Of a DNA stretch of 64,000 bases, positions 1 to 11,616 are shown piece after piece (the first letter of the stretch is position 1; each line of letters starts with the position of its first letter). The DNA is from Rhodothermales bacterium (GTDB taxonomy: Bacteria > Bacteroidota > Rhodothermia > Rhodothermales > VXPQ01): assembly GCA_022825385.1 (NCBI GenBank), contig JAJDWX010000013.1, positions 1 to 64,000 on the forward strand. The letters run 5' to 3'. A program made the position numbers and the translations under genes. Below the pieces are notes generated by a model. That model did not search any database. It was given only the letters and a program-made list of their open reading frames with translations, and was not told the origin of the DNA.

Positions 1-28
1 TCTCTCGTTTTCTTTATATTCATTGTAC

Positions 29-381
<353 letters not shown>

Positions 382-474
382 CCTTATTATTTTACAATAA
401 ACGACAGGCTATTTCAAAATCAGAATTGAGATTAGCCTTATTCAGCAGCTGATACAAGCAGCATAGCCTTGGCG

Positions 475-927
475 ATGATTACAAAAACCGCCCCGCCGCT
501 CGACATGAACATCGACACAGCCTATATGAGGCGTTGCATCGATATGCTGGAATCCATGGTCGATGCGCTCCAGCACAGTAGCCTGAAGGAGAATGGCCTT
601 GATCTGTACGGGGATATCTGTATTGAAAAATTCGACCTGGCACTGGAACAGAGCGGCAAACTGCTGAAGAAGCGTTTGCGTCCGTGGTTCGCCAGCAACC
701 GGCAGGCTGATCGCTTGACATTCAGGGATACTTTTCGGTATGCTGCCAAGCATAGCCTGATTTCCGCCGACGCCTGCGAACGCTGGCTGGAATATCGAGA
801 CCACCGAAACCATGCGGAAAACGACGCTGGGCGAGCATTTGCGGAATCTACATTGGGGCTTCTTCCGACCTTTATCGAGGACGCAAGGACGCTGGCCACG
901 ACTATCGAGGAATTGAACGATGACTGA
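475..927 (+). CDS. HEPN-fold nucleotidyltransferase-partner protein (HI0074-like)
   Basis: This 150-residue all-helical protein resembles the HI0074/HepT-like partners of minimal nucleotidyltransferases. Recognisable blocks are EKFDLALEQSGKLLKKRL (residues 51-68), FRDTFRYAAKHSLI (83-96) and CERWLEYRDHRNH (101-113), followed by a LLPTFIEDARTLA helix. HEPN toxins of this branch carry R-x4-H-x-Y, with the His and Arg forming the RNase site and the Tyr being the AMPylation target. Here the equivalent stretch is RNHAENDAG, so both the His (Asn116) and the Tyr (Ala118) positions appear substituted; only an offset R108-x4-H113 remains. The gene overlaps the following nucleotidyltransferase-HsdS fusion by 8 bases, implying translational coupling. 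ATG at 475 was preferred to an in-frame TTG at 469; ATG 505 is also possible. No clear Shine-Dalgarno is seen. Confidence 0.8.
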   Translation: MITKTAPPLDMNIDTAYMRRCIDMLESMVDALQHSSLKENGLDLYGDICIEKFDLALEQSGKLLKKRLRPWFASNRQADRLTFRDTFRYAAKHSLISADACERWLEYRDHRNHAENDAGRAFAESTLGLLPTFIEDARTLATTIEELNDD

Positions 928-2659
928 TTCGGACGGCGGACAAACCCCCGCGACCGGTCGGGAAAGCCGGCTGCATGTATCGCCAAGGCATCGAGCCATG
1001 CTGGAAGCGCTGATCCGTGAGCGCCTTCCCGGAATCGAGGTCTGGGCTTACGGCAGCCGGGTGAACGGCCTGGCCCATGACGGGAGCGACCTGGACCTTG
1101 CCCTCCGGGGACCTGGGTTAAAAAAGATTCCAGCCGAATCATTGGAAAATTTCACCGAAGCAGTGCACGATTCGACGATTCCGTTCCTGGTCGAAGCGCG
1201 AGACTGGGCCCGGTTGCCGGAGCGTTTTCATCGGGAGATTGAAAAGGAGTATGTGGTGCTAGTGGGGGCGGAAAGGATGGAAAAAAACTGGCGCGAAACG
1301 GTTTATGGCATTTTTGCATTAAATTTTTCCGCGGATAATCTTGAGAATCTCTGCAGTGAATCTGATGGAATTCAAACCGGTCCCTTTGGAAGCCAGCTTC
1401 ATAAAAAAGATTATGTTAGATTTGGTACTCCAATAATTACAGTAGAACATCTCGGTGAAAACCGTATTTTGCATCATGCGAATACTCCTAAAGTATCTGA
1501 ATATGATAAACATCGATTAGCTAAATACAGTTTGCGCAAAGGCGATATAGTTTTTAGCCGTGTTGGATCAGTAGATCGTCGTGCAATCGTCAGGCAAGCC
1601 GAAGAAGGGTGGCTCTTCTCTGGTCGATGTTTAAGAATAAGGCCCAACCCTCACAAAATTGACCCTCTTTATTTATCTTATTTTTTTGGCCTTCCATCCT
1701 TTCAAGAGTATATTCGCGCAATTGCCGTAGGCGCGACAATGCCATCACTCAACACACAATTACTAAGCAATGTAACAGTTCTTTATCCTCACTCTCTCTC
1801 CGAACAACGCGCCATTGCCCACATCCTTGGCACCCTCGACGACAAAATCGAACTGAACCGCCGCATGAACGAGACGCTGGAAGAAATGGCGCGGGCGCTT
1901 TTCAAATACTGGTTCGTGGATTTCGGGCCGGTGCGGGCGAAAATGGAAAGCCGCTGGCGCCGGGGCGAATCGTTACCCGGACTTCCGGCGGAGCTGTATG
2001 ATCTTTTTCCGGATCGGCTGGTGGAGTCGGAACTGGGGGAGGTGCCGGAGGGGTGGGAGGTGAAGGCGTTGGGAGACCTATGCCAGAAGCCGCAATACGG
2101 CTTCACCGCATCCGCTCAGGTTAAACCGGTCGGGCCGAAATTTCTGAGAATCACCGACATAAACAAGGACTCGTGGGTATCTTGGTCGCGTGTTCCTTAT
2201 TGTATGGCAACACACGAGGAATTTTCGAAGTATCAGCTCAGCAAAGGCGATATACTGATCGCTCGGATGGCAGACCCAGGCCATGGAATAATGGTCGAAA
2301 ATGAATTGAAAGCAGTATTCGCTTCATACTTGATTCGATTCAGGCCCATTGAGAGCCGCACCGAACGTTTCTTGCAGTATTGGCTGAGATCGGATGCCTA
2401 TTGGCAACTCGCAAGGGGGCGGGCAGCCGGAACGACACGTCGAAGCTTAAATGCAAAAGTGTTGAGCCAATTTCCGATCATAGCTCCGTCCACGTCTGTT
2501 ACAGTTGCCTTCGCGGATGTGGTGGATACTTGGCGGAGTCGGTTAGTAAAGAATGTTGAAGAAACAGAGAATTTCACCGCCCTCCGGAATACTCTTCTCC
2601 CTAAACTCATCTCCGGTAAAATTCGCATCCGCAAGGCAGAAAAAAGTTGGAGGATATAG
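920..2659 (+). CDS. hsdS: MNT nucleotidyltransferase fused to type I specificity subunit HsdS
   Basis: This 579-residue ORF joins two modules. Residues 1-117 are a minimal nucleotidyltransferase: WAYGSRVNG (43-50) and GSDLDLAL (55-62) supply the G-S and D-x-D metal/NTP site, and LVEARDWARL resembles the third acidic strand, with Glu in place of the usual Asp. From about residue 120 the protein is a full HsdS. TRD1 (about 125-290) is followed by the conserved helix SEQRAIAHILGTLDDKIELN and the YWFVDFGPVRAKM block, then TRD2 (about 375-530) and a second helix ending NTLLPKLISGKI. HsdS sets the recognition sequence of the type I complex. The coding DNA of TRD1 (about 1300-1790) is markedly AT-rich, suggesting exchange of that half-site domain. 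An internal ATG at 1277, just after a GGAAAGG stretch, could also yield HsdS alone. Family assignments are confident; whether the fusion is functional is inferred. Confidence 0.85.
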   Translation: MTDSDGGQTPATGRESRLHVSPRHRAMLEALIRERLPGIEVWAYGSRVNGLAHDGSDLDLALRGPGLKKIPAESLENFTEAVHDSTIPFLVEARDWARLPERFHREIEKEYVVLVGAERMEKNWRETVYGIFALNFSADNLENLCSESDGIQTGPFGSQLHKKDYVRFGTPIITVEHLGENRILHHANTPKVSEYDKHRLAKYSLRKGDIVFSRVGSVDRRAIVRQAEEGWLFSGRCLRIRPNPHKIDPLYLSYFFGLPSFQEYIRAIAVGATMPSLNTQLLSNVTVLYPHSLSEQRAIAHILGTLDDKIELNRRMNETLEEMARALFKYWFVDFGPVRAKMESRWRRGESLPGLPAELYDLFPDRLVESELGEVPEGWEVKALGDLCQKPQYGFTASAQVKPVGPKFLRITDINKDSWVSWSRVPYCMATHEEFSKYQLSKGDILIARMADPGHGIMVENELKAVFASYLIRFRPIESRTERFLQYWLRSDAYWQLARGRAAGTTRRSLNAKVLSQFPIIAPSTSVTVAFADVVDTWRSRLVKNVEETENFTALRNTLLPKLISGKIRIRKAEKSWRI

Positions 2660-2660
2660 C

Positions 2661-3491
2661 ATGAGTTCGCTGACGGACATAGAAAAAAGATATTTTGAAA
2701 AATTATTGGCCATGAGCAGTGGCCTTGTCCTCGATTTCAACGATGCCACGTTTGGCGAATTCTTCGGAAGGCATGGTATCAATATCCACGGGCATAAATA
2801 TCAAATTTATGGAACATCCAAAGCCAAAAAACTTCGTGCTTTCTGGATATCTGAATCAGATGAGTTAGTGGGGACCATACTTTCGGAGATGCTAGATTCC
2901 TATGAAGCGTGTTGTGAACTCAGTGGTACACACGCAGAAACAACTGTCCTTCAAAAAGCACGGAAAATTGTCAGACGCTTAACTGGCCAGCCTATTACAC
3001 TCGCATTTTCTCAAGCAGAAAATAAATCTCTTGATCTTGAATTCATTATTCCACATATCCCAAAGCTCCCAATCAATCCACAAGTCGGAAAAATCATTGA
3101 GAAGCGACTAAATGAAGCACATGTAGCACTCGCTGCTGGTGCACATTTGTCGGTCATTTTACTCTGCGGTAGCGTATTAGAGGCCGTTTTGCTTGGAACA
3201 GCTGAGGCAAATCCAACCAAATTCAACCAAGCAAAAGCAACACCAAAAGCAAGGAACGGTAAGCCAAAAGAATTTCACCAATGGAATCTTGCCCAATTAA
3301 TCGATGTTGCTTGCGAGATCGGAATCTTAAAAATAGACATTAAAAAATTTAGTCACGGGCTACGTGATTTCCGAAATTACATCCACCCCTATGAGCAAAT
3401 GATATCGAAGTTCACACCAGATGAACACACTGCCAAAGTTTGCTTCCATGTTCTGAAAGCGGCACTTGCCAGCGTAGCAGGAGAAAGATAA
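2661..3491 (+). CDS. HEPN-like protein resembling abortive-infection (AbiJ-like) proteins
   Basis: A 276-residue protein that starts one base after the hsdS stop, with a good GGAGG at 2649-2653, so it is probably co-translated. The N-terminal part (residues 1-75) has FGEFFGRHGINIHGHKYQ and GTSKAKKLRAFWISESDELV, a pattern I associate with the N-terminal domain of abortive-infection-type proteins. The C-terminal part (about 150-270) is helical and contains LRDFRNYIHPYEQM, an R-N-x-x-H arrangement typical of HEPN-fold RNases. The gene is much more AT-rich than the metabolic genes of the window, consistent with transfer. No enzymatic role is proven; an RNA-cleaving or dormancy-inducing defence role is inferred from motif and context. 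A longer reading frame starting at 2553 inside hsdS is rejected in favour of the Shine-Dalgarno-supported start. Confidence 0.7.
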   Translation: MSSLTDIEKRYFEKLLAMSSGLVLDFNDATFGEFFGRHGINIHGHKYQIYGTSKAKKLRAFWISESDELVGTILSEMLDSYEACCELSGTHAETTVLQKARKIVRRLTGQPITLAFSQAENKSLDLEFIIPHIPKLPINPQVGKIIEKRLNEAHVALAAGAHLSVILLCGSVLEAVLLGTAEANPTKFNQAKATPKARNGKPKEFHQWNLAQLIDVACEIGILKIDIKKFSHGLRDFRNYIHPYEQMISKFTPDEHTAKVCFHVLKAALASVAGER

Positions 3492-3508
3492 AATACTATG
3501 CCTTATAT

Positions 3509-3997
3509 TCAAACATATTTATCAAGTTCTTTGAGATGAGGAATGAGTATTTCTATTTTATTTAATTTCGTTTTTCTTTCGCCTAAATCCTTACGAAGTG
3601 CAAGTAATAGGCCACCCCAACAATCTATGAGCATTTTTTCTTGCTCTGCTCCATTTTTTTGTTTGGGTAATTTTTCTGCATAAAGCCTCATTTTATTTAA
3701 TGCCTTAATGGCTTCATCACTACCATTTATACAAAATTCATAAATAGTATTTGCATATTTTTCAGATTGTAATTTTTCTATGGTTTTTGATTTATTGTCC
3801 GAATCAGAAATATTAACAAAAAGTGATATATATGGTGAAATAAGTTCCATATAAATATCATGTCTAATTGCTTTCATTCTTCTCCGCTCTTCCATTAACT
3901 CTTTATTATCTGTCTTTAATTTCCAAATCCACAAACTAAGTAAAGATGGAACGACTACGGCAAGCAGAGCAATTATTTCATTCACTATTTCAAACAT
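3509..3997 (-). CDS. Hypothetical small membrane-anchored protein
   Basis: I do not recognise this 162-residue protein. Residues 6-25 (NEIIALLAVVVPSLLSLWIW) form one N-terminal hydrophobic segment, followed by a Lys/Glu/Arg-rich, largely helical cytoplasmic-type domain (ELMEERRRMKAIRHD, then IEKLQSEKYANTIYEFC). That suggests a single-pass anchor with an internal helical domain. It runs convergent to the preceding HEPN-like gene with only 17 bases between stops. Its DNA is the most AT-rich in the window, with runs of A and T and AAA/ATA-rich codon use, quite unlike the flanking GC-rich genes. This marks it as a recently acquired cargo gene of the defence island. No function is assigned. Confidence 0.65.
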   Translation of the reverse strand: MFEIVNEIIALLAVVVPSLLSLWIWKLKTDNKELMEERRRMKAIRHDIYMELISPYISLFVNISDSDNKSKTIEKLQSEKYANTIYEFCINGSDEAIKALNKMRLYAEKLPKQKNGAEQEKMLIDCWGGLLLALRKDLGERKTKLNKIEILIPHLKELDKYV

Positions 3998-4550
3998 GGC
4001 TCAAGGTGTTTATGGGGATGATAGTGTAAGCTTCAAGATACTTGCGAAGGCACTTCAGCAGGTTGATTAGTCTCGCCAACCGGTGCTCCGGTCGCTCGCA
4101 TCGGAGCCTCCAAAGCCGGCCACACGATATCTGGATACTCCTGCCACTGCTATCCGTCCAGCGTCTTGCCACCTAATTTGGGCGTACGCCCTCCTCATTG
4201 CTTGAAGGCAAAGGAGCCCTCTGTACCCGACCCTGATCCCTCAGGGAACGCGCCCTGCCCGGATTCCAGGTGCTGTTCGTCCATTCGATGGCGCTTTTCA
4301 GAGACATAGGGTTCCGTGAGGGCTTGTTCGGTGGAGAAACGGACAGGCTTGAACAGGAATATATGTATTTTGAACATATAATGCAAGCCAAGCAGAAAAA
4401 AATCGCGCCCGCATCCAAATGGACCGTCCTGCGCCTTCTCCTGCCAGACGAACGAGACAGGAACAAGATCGCAACCCGTCGCCTTCAATGCCGGGAAAAT
4501 CCGTCCGGGCGATCCGAACCATCGCCTCATGTCCAGGGAGGGCTATTTGC
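3998..4550. other. Intergenic region with degraded coding sequence
   Basis: About 550 bases without a convincing intact gene separate the AT-rich small protein from the DUF1828 gene. Several short frames overlap here on both strands but none has family support or a ribosome site. A short stretch on the - strand around 4257-4307 matches the start of DUF5131 (phage Gp37/Gp68-like) proteins and is listed separately. The rest looks like the remains of genes lost from the island. Confidence 0.5.
4257..4307 (-). pseudogene. N-terminal remnant of a DUF5131 (phage Gp37/Gp68-like) gene
   Basis: Read on the - strand from the ATG at 4307, the first residues are MSLKSAIEWTNSTWNPG. This closely resembles the conserved beginning of DUF5131/Gp37-Gp68 family proteins, which start S-x-I-E-W-T-x-x-T-W-N-P and continue into a Cys-rich segment. 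Here the match ends after WNPG and the expected TGC-x-x-x-SPGC continuation is absent. Only the extreme 5' end survives. DUF5131 genes are often found with three-Cys-motif partner genes in mobile and defence loci, which fits the setting. The match is short, so chance similarity is possible. Confidence 0.45.
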
Positions 4551-5315
4551 ATGATGCAGGACATCCAGCGATTGCTTGACGATTACCATGTCTGGCTGAA
4601 GAGCAAGGTCGCTTTGCGGCAACTCGACCAGTGGGTGGAAATCACGACGCCCTATCTGGACCGTCACAACGATTACGTACAAATCTATGCAAAGCAGGTA
4701 AACGGCGGATTCATCCTCACCGACGACGGTTATACGATCAAAGACCTGGAGCAAACAGGATGCAACCTCGCGAGCCGGAAACGCCAAGACCTTTTGCGCA
4801 TAACCCTGAACGGCTTCGGCATCCAACTGGAAGGAAAGGCGCTCCAGGTTCACGCATCGCCGAACGACTTCGCGCTCAAGAAACACAACCTGGTGCAGGC
4901 GATACTGGCCGTGAACGACATGTTTTACCTGACCGTATCCTTGCCCACGCGCTTGTTTTATGAAGATGTAGTCACATGGCTTGACATTCACGAGATTCGT
5001 TACACGCCCAAGGTCAAGTTCACCGGAAAGACCGGGTACGATCACCTGTTCGATTTCGTGATCCCCAAGTCGCAACTGCGCCCGGAACGCATCGTCCGGA
5101 CAATCAACAGGCCAAGTCGAGACACGGCGCAGTCGCTTGTATTCTCCTGGATCGACACCAAGGAACTGCGCTCCCCGAATTCATGCGCTTATGCATTGCT
5201 AAACGATTCGGAACAGGCCGTTTCCCATCCCGTGAAGGAAGCGTTGAAAAATTACGAAATTCAACCCGTCTCCTGGAGCCATCGGGAAACAATGATCGAA
5301 GAACTGGCGGCGTGA
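4551..5315 (+). CDS. DUF1828/DUF1829 domain protein
   Basis: A 254-residue protein. Residues 10-95 fit DUF1828, with [21 protein letters not shown] followed by [15 protein letters not shown] and a KRQDLL helix. The C-terminal part (about 140-250) fits the DUF1829 companion, with the [20 protein letters not shown] block. The family's biochemical role is unknown; members recur in phage, plasmid and defence contexts. ATG at 4551 (a second ATG lies at 4554) was chosen over a longer frame from 4419 because AGGGAGGG lies 9-16 bases upstream and homology begins there. A 39-base gap leads to the next gene, so the two are probably co-transcribed. Domain naming is from recognised motifs; function is not assigned. 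Confidence 0.75.
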   Translation: MMQDIQRLLDDYHVWLKSKVALRQLDQWVEITTPYLDRHNDYVQIYAKQVNGGFILTDDGYTIKDLEQTGCNLASRKRQDLLRITLNGFGIQLEGKALQVHASPNDFALKKHNLVQAILAVNDMFYLTVSLPTRLFYEDVVTWLDIHEIRYTPKVKFTGKTGYDHLFDFVIPKSQLRPERIVRTINRPSRDTAQSLVFSWIDTKELRSPNSCAYALLNDSEQAVSHPVKEALKNYEIQPVSWSHRETMIEELAA

Positions 5316-5354
5316 ATACTCGCGCATGCAGCAATCCAGCACAGGAGAAATCTG

Positions 5355-6488
5355 ATGCAAGCCAACATCCACGACCGCGATGCGCTGCTGGCGGTATCGC
5401 CGACGGCCCTCTCTTTCTATGCCCGCACCGCTGGCTGGAGGCGGCATGAGCCTTACCGAACCCACTCGGACACCTACATCGGCGAGGGCCTTCCAGAAAT
5501 CATCCTCCCGCGCACGGAACGCCTCGGAGACTATGCAAGCGTAGTCGCGGAGTTGATTGAGGTATTCGCCCAGGCTATGCAGCAGGACGAACTGAGCGTC
5601 TACCGCTCGCTGGTAACGACGGACCGCGACCTCATTCGTCTCCGCGCAGGAGAAAGCCCGGACGGCAGCGTGACGATAAACGACGGGGTGAACTTAATCG
5701 CCGGCGCCCGCGACATGTTGCTGGCGGTGGCGTGCTCCCTTCGCGAAACCAAGGCGGTCTATCGCGCCGGAGCGAATCGAAGCGCAACGGATCTGCTGGA
5801 AAGGGTTCGACTGGGCCAGACGGACCAGGGCAGTTTCGTGGTGACGCTGCTAACGCCCGTCGTGCCGCCGCCTATGCCGGAATTATTTCCGGATAACACG
5901 GATCAAGACGCGCCCATAGAGCGGCGCCTGACGCTTCGTTTGATGGATGCCTTGACCGCCGCGCAGCAGGCGACAGAGCGGACAGCCGCTGGCGAAGAGA
6001 ATGCGTTCGGAGCGTCCGTCGAAAGCGGCGTAAGCGCCAATCTGTGCGAAGCCCTGGAAAAAATAATCGGGTCCTTCCCGACGCTTGACGTAAGCGCGTC
6101 GTGGGCTCAAACCCGACCGGCAAAGGAACCGCAACGCGCCGTGCGATTCGGCCGGGCCGACGCCCCCCTCCTGCGCGAAGCGGCGCGCTTGTTTCGGGAG
6201 CGGGCCCCGAAGCCCGACGTCCGACTGCAAGGATATGTCCAGCGCCTGACGCGGGCAGAGGACGAAGCGGATGGCACGATCCAGTTGCGCGCTTTCGTCG
6301 GCGAGGACCAGACGCCCCGATCAGTCACCGCATTGCTGGAGCGGCAGGACTACGAGAAGGTAGTTCAGGCCCACAAGAATCAGGCGTCGGTTGTCCTTTC
6401 TGGCGATCTCGAACGCATGGGACAACGCTGGCGCCTGCTGAACCCGCAACTCAAGGGCGTTCTGCGAAACGACGAGACTGATAGCTAA
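5355..6488 (+). CDS. Hypothetical protein of the restriction/defence operon
   Basis: I do not recognise this 377-residue protein. It has no signal peptide, membrane segment or obvious nucleotide-binding motif. Residues 1-75 contain YIGEGLPEIILPRTERLGDY and an alpha-helical stretch, the middle is helix-rich, and the C-terminus (about 285-375) has an alternating strand pattern (RLQGYVQRLTRAE, GTIQLRAFVGED, ASVVLSGDLERMG). That C-terminal pattern resembles a small beta-barrel such as an OB or SH3-like fold, but this is only a guess from spacing. It sits 39 bases after the DUF1828 gene on the same strand. Codon use and GC match the neighbouring DUF4143 and hsdR genes better than the AT-rich cargo. 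A GC-rich hairpin lies immediately after its stop codon. Confidence 0.65.
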   Translation: MQANIHDRDALLAVSPTALSFYARTAGWRRHEPYRTHSDTYIGEGLPEIILPRTERLGDYASVVAELIEVFAQAMQQDELSVYRSLVTTDRDLIRLRAGESPDGSVTINDGVNLIAGARDMLLAVACSLRETKAVYRAGANRSATDLLERVRLGQTDQGSFVVTLLTPVVPPPMPELFPDNTDQDAPIERRLTLRLMDALTAAQQATERTAAGEENAFGASVESGVSANLCEALEKIIGSFPTLDVSASWAQTRPAKEPQRAVRFGRADAPLLREAARLFRERAPKPDVRLQGYVQRLTRAEDEADGTIQLRAFVGEDQTPRSVTALLERQDYEKVVQAHKNQASVVLSGDLERMGQRWRLLNPQLKGVLRNDETDS

Positions 6489-6489
6489 C

Positions 6490-6510
6490 GCCCGGAAAAC
6501 CTCCCCGGGC
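6490..6510 (+). terminator. Possible weak terminator hairpin
   Basis: GCCCGG at 6490-6495 pairs with CCGGGC at 6505-6510 around a 9-base loop, two bases after the stop codon of the preceding gene. There is no T-run behind it, so if it ends transcription it would need Rho or act as a processing stem. Confidence 0.3.
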
Positions 6511-6828
6511 AATCCGAATCGCTCTCATGAATTTATTTCACAAATCGCTTGACTTTCTCGCTACGGCGGGGTAAAATCCTGGTGCGTTCCAGATATTCTC
6601 CACTGCCACTTAAGCGGGAGGCCCGAACGGCGTGGAAACGATCTGGATGCGGGCGCCCCCTCGAAGTCAAAACCTGCGCGGCGCGAGCGGTCTCCTCTCC
6701 CTTCCTCGCGCACGCTGTAAAACCCCGAAAGCCCGCCCGGCAATGGGTACGGGTTTCCCCGTTAGTTACGGCTTTCAATAAGGATGCGCCCAATACTCTT
6801 CCCGGCGGCGACTGCCGATCCACCCGGA
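6511..6828. other. Intergenic region, no gene seen
   Basis: About 320 bases between the hypothetical gene and the repeats before the DUF4143 ATPase gene. Overlapping frames of about 110 codons exist on both strands, but their translations are Arg/Pro/Ser-rich with no family signal, and none has a ribosome site. A small palindromic element (CCCCGTTAGTTACGG, 6757-6771) is present once. I see no RNA gene here. Confidence 0.5.
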
Positions 6829-6897
6829 AACCTTTCATTTGGCCGAAGGTAAACCTTTCAATCAGCCGCATATAAAGGTTGCAATCAGCCGATGTCC
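6829..6897 (+). repeat. Three imperfect 23-bp tandem repeats abutting the DUF4143 ATPase start
   Basis: Units begin at 6829, 6852 and 6875, an exact 23-base period. AACCTTTCA is shared by units 1 and 2 (6829-6837, 6852-6860), and CAATCAGCCG by units 2 and 3 (6859-6868, 6882-6891). The last copy ends one base before the ATG at 6892. AACCTTT of unit 2 also forms an inverted repeat with AAAGGTT at 6874-6880. The period of about two helical turns suggests protein binding sites, perhaps autoregulatory, or an RNA structure over the ribosome site. This role is inference. Confidence 0.6.
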
Positions 6898-8240
6898 AAA
6901 CCGATCTTCTATCCCCGATATATCGAGCCCAGACTTGCGGAAGCGCTGGAAGATTCGCCTGTCGTGCTGATTCACGGCCCCCGGCAGTGCGGCAAAACGA
7001 CGCTTGCCCAAATCGCGTGCGCGCCAGATTATCTTACATTCAACGGCGACTATCTTCTCTGGAAGGGCCAGCGTCTCAGCTGGGGAGCATTCCCTGAAAA
7101 ACGAAACTACGCCTACGTCAATTTCGACGACGCCGTCGCAAGGAACGGAGCGCAAGCCGACCCCATGGGCTTCGTCGCTGATTTGCCCGAGCGCGTTATT
7201 CTGGACGAAATTCAACGGGTCCCGAACCTTCTGCCCGCCATCAAAATGGCGGTGGACCGGCGGCGGACGCCCGGTCGCTTCATACTCACCGGATCCACGA
7301 ATGTACTGCTCATCCCGACCCTGTCCGAATCGCTGGCCGGGCGGTTGCAAATCCTGCGGCTCCATCCGCTGGCCCAGCGCGAATTGGCGTCGGAGAGCGC
7401 GCCCGCCTTGTCCAGTCCATCTCCAAACGCCGGATTCCTGAACGCTTTGTTCGAAGGCGGATTCGCTGTTCGGCAAACCGGGCGGCTTGGCGAACGACTC
7501 GCGGAACGCATTGTCGCAGGGGGATTTCCGCCCGCGCTGGCGCGGCCCACGGCGCGGCGCCAGGCCAACTGGTATCGCGATTACATAACGACGCTCGTCC
7601 AGCGCGACGTACGCGACATGGCGCGCATCAAATCGCTGGACATGCTCCCCCGCCTGCTGAGCGCGTCTGCATCGCAGACGGCCCGACTATTCAACCTTGC
7701 CGACCTCGCTTCGCCTTTCCAACTCGCCCGCCCGACCATCGGCAACTACATTACGCTTCTCGAAAGGCTGTTCCTGCTGGAGCGACTTCCGCCCTGGCAC
7801 AGCAATCGCCTGCGACGCCTGATCAAAAGCCCCAAACTGCATATCGGCGACACGGGGCTGGCTGCCACCCTGCTGGGCGTGGATAGCGCCGACCTTATGG
7901 CCGACCGCGCCTTGCTGGGACAATTGCTGGAAACATTCGTGTTTCAGGAACTGCGCCGGCAAGCCAGCTGGCATGACGCGCCGGTCTCGTTTTTTCATTT
8001 CCGTGACAAGGACGGCGCAGAAGCGGATATCGTCCTGGAGCGCGGCGCGAAAACCATCGCCGGCGTGGAAGTCAAAGCGTCTGGAACGGTAACCAAAGCG
8101 GACTTTCGCGGATTGTCCAGGCTTGCCCGCGCAGCCGGGGAACGCTTTGCGCGCGGGGTCGTGCTCTACGACGGCGAAATCGCCACGCGCTTCGGCGACC
8201 GCATGTACGCCATCCCGATTCGTCAGCTGTGGGAGACGGC

Positions 8241-8244
<4 letters not shown>
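6892..8244 (+). CDS. AAA ATPase with DUF4143 C-terminal domain
   Basis: This 450-residue protein belongs to the AAA_14/DUF4143 ATPase family, whose cellular role is largely undefined. The Walker A motif is [13 protein letters not shown] (residues 24-36). Walker B is [10 protein letters not shown] (about 103-112), followed by the sensor-like FILTGSTN. The segment [27 protein letters not shown] is the winged-helix-like part, and [28 protein letters not shown] is the usual DUF4143 entry. The C-terminal [19 protein letters not shown]...GVEVKAS resembles the nuclease-like fold of this family, with acidic residues followed by E-x-K. It overlaps hsdR by 4 bases in a GTGA arrangement, so it is translationally coupled to the restriction subunit. 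Tandem 23-bp repeats lie directly upstream. An accessory role to the restriction system is inferred from position only. Confidence 0.85.
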
Positions 8245-11393
<3,149 letters not shown>

Positions 11394-11433
11394 CGAATAC
11401 ATAGCCGACGCACGCCCCCGCATCGACCGGCAA

Positions 11434-11476
11434 CCTTAAAAACTAAGGCGAAAAATTTTCGACTTAAATAATTAAG
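11434..11476 (+). promoter_or_regulatory. Cluster of AT-rich palindromes before the Septu-like operon
   Basis: Within the 223-base gap after hsdR lie three adjacent small palindromes: CCTTA/TAAGG (11434-11438 and 11444-11448), CGAAAAATTTTCG (11449-11461) and CTTAA...TTAAG (11463-11476). The tract is locally AT-rich. It may hold the promoter and operator for the ATPase/HNH pair starting at 11617; no standard -35/-10 pair is certain. Confidence 0.35.
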
Positions 11477-11616
11477 GTTACTTGGCGACAGGGACTTTTC
11501 AGAAAGCAACGGAACCTCCGCATGCTTCCGGCTACAATAATGCCATATCCCTTATATTGCCCGTGCATCACGCCCTCTCGCGCAAATACAAACCGCATTA
11601 CGCTTGGGATAATCTT

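Noticed and set aside
4270-4554. 94-codon + strand frame overlapping the DUF1828 start
   Set aside because: It overlaps the better-supported gene start, has no recognised motif, and is opposite the DUF5131 remnant.
6753-6780. CRISPR-repeat-like sequence with CCCCGTTAGTTACGG followed by CTTTCAAT
   Set aside because: It looks like some CRISPR repeats but occurs once only; no second copy, spacer or cas gene is present.
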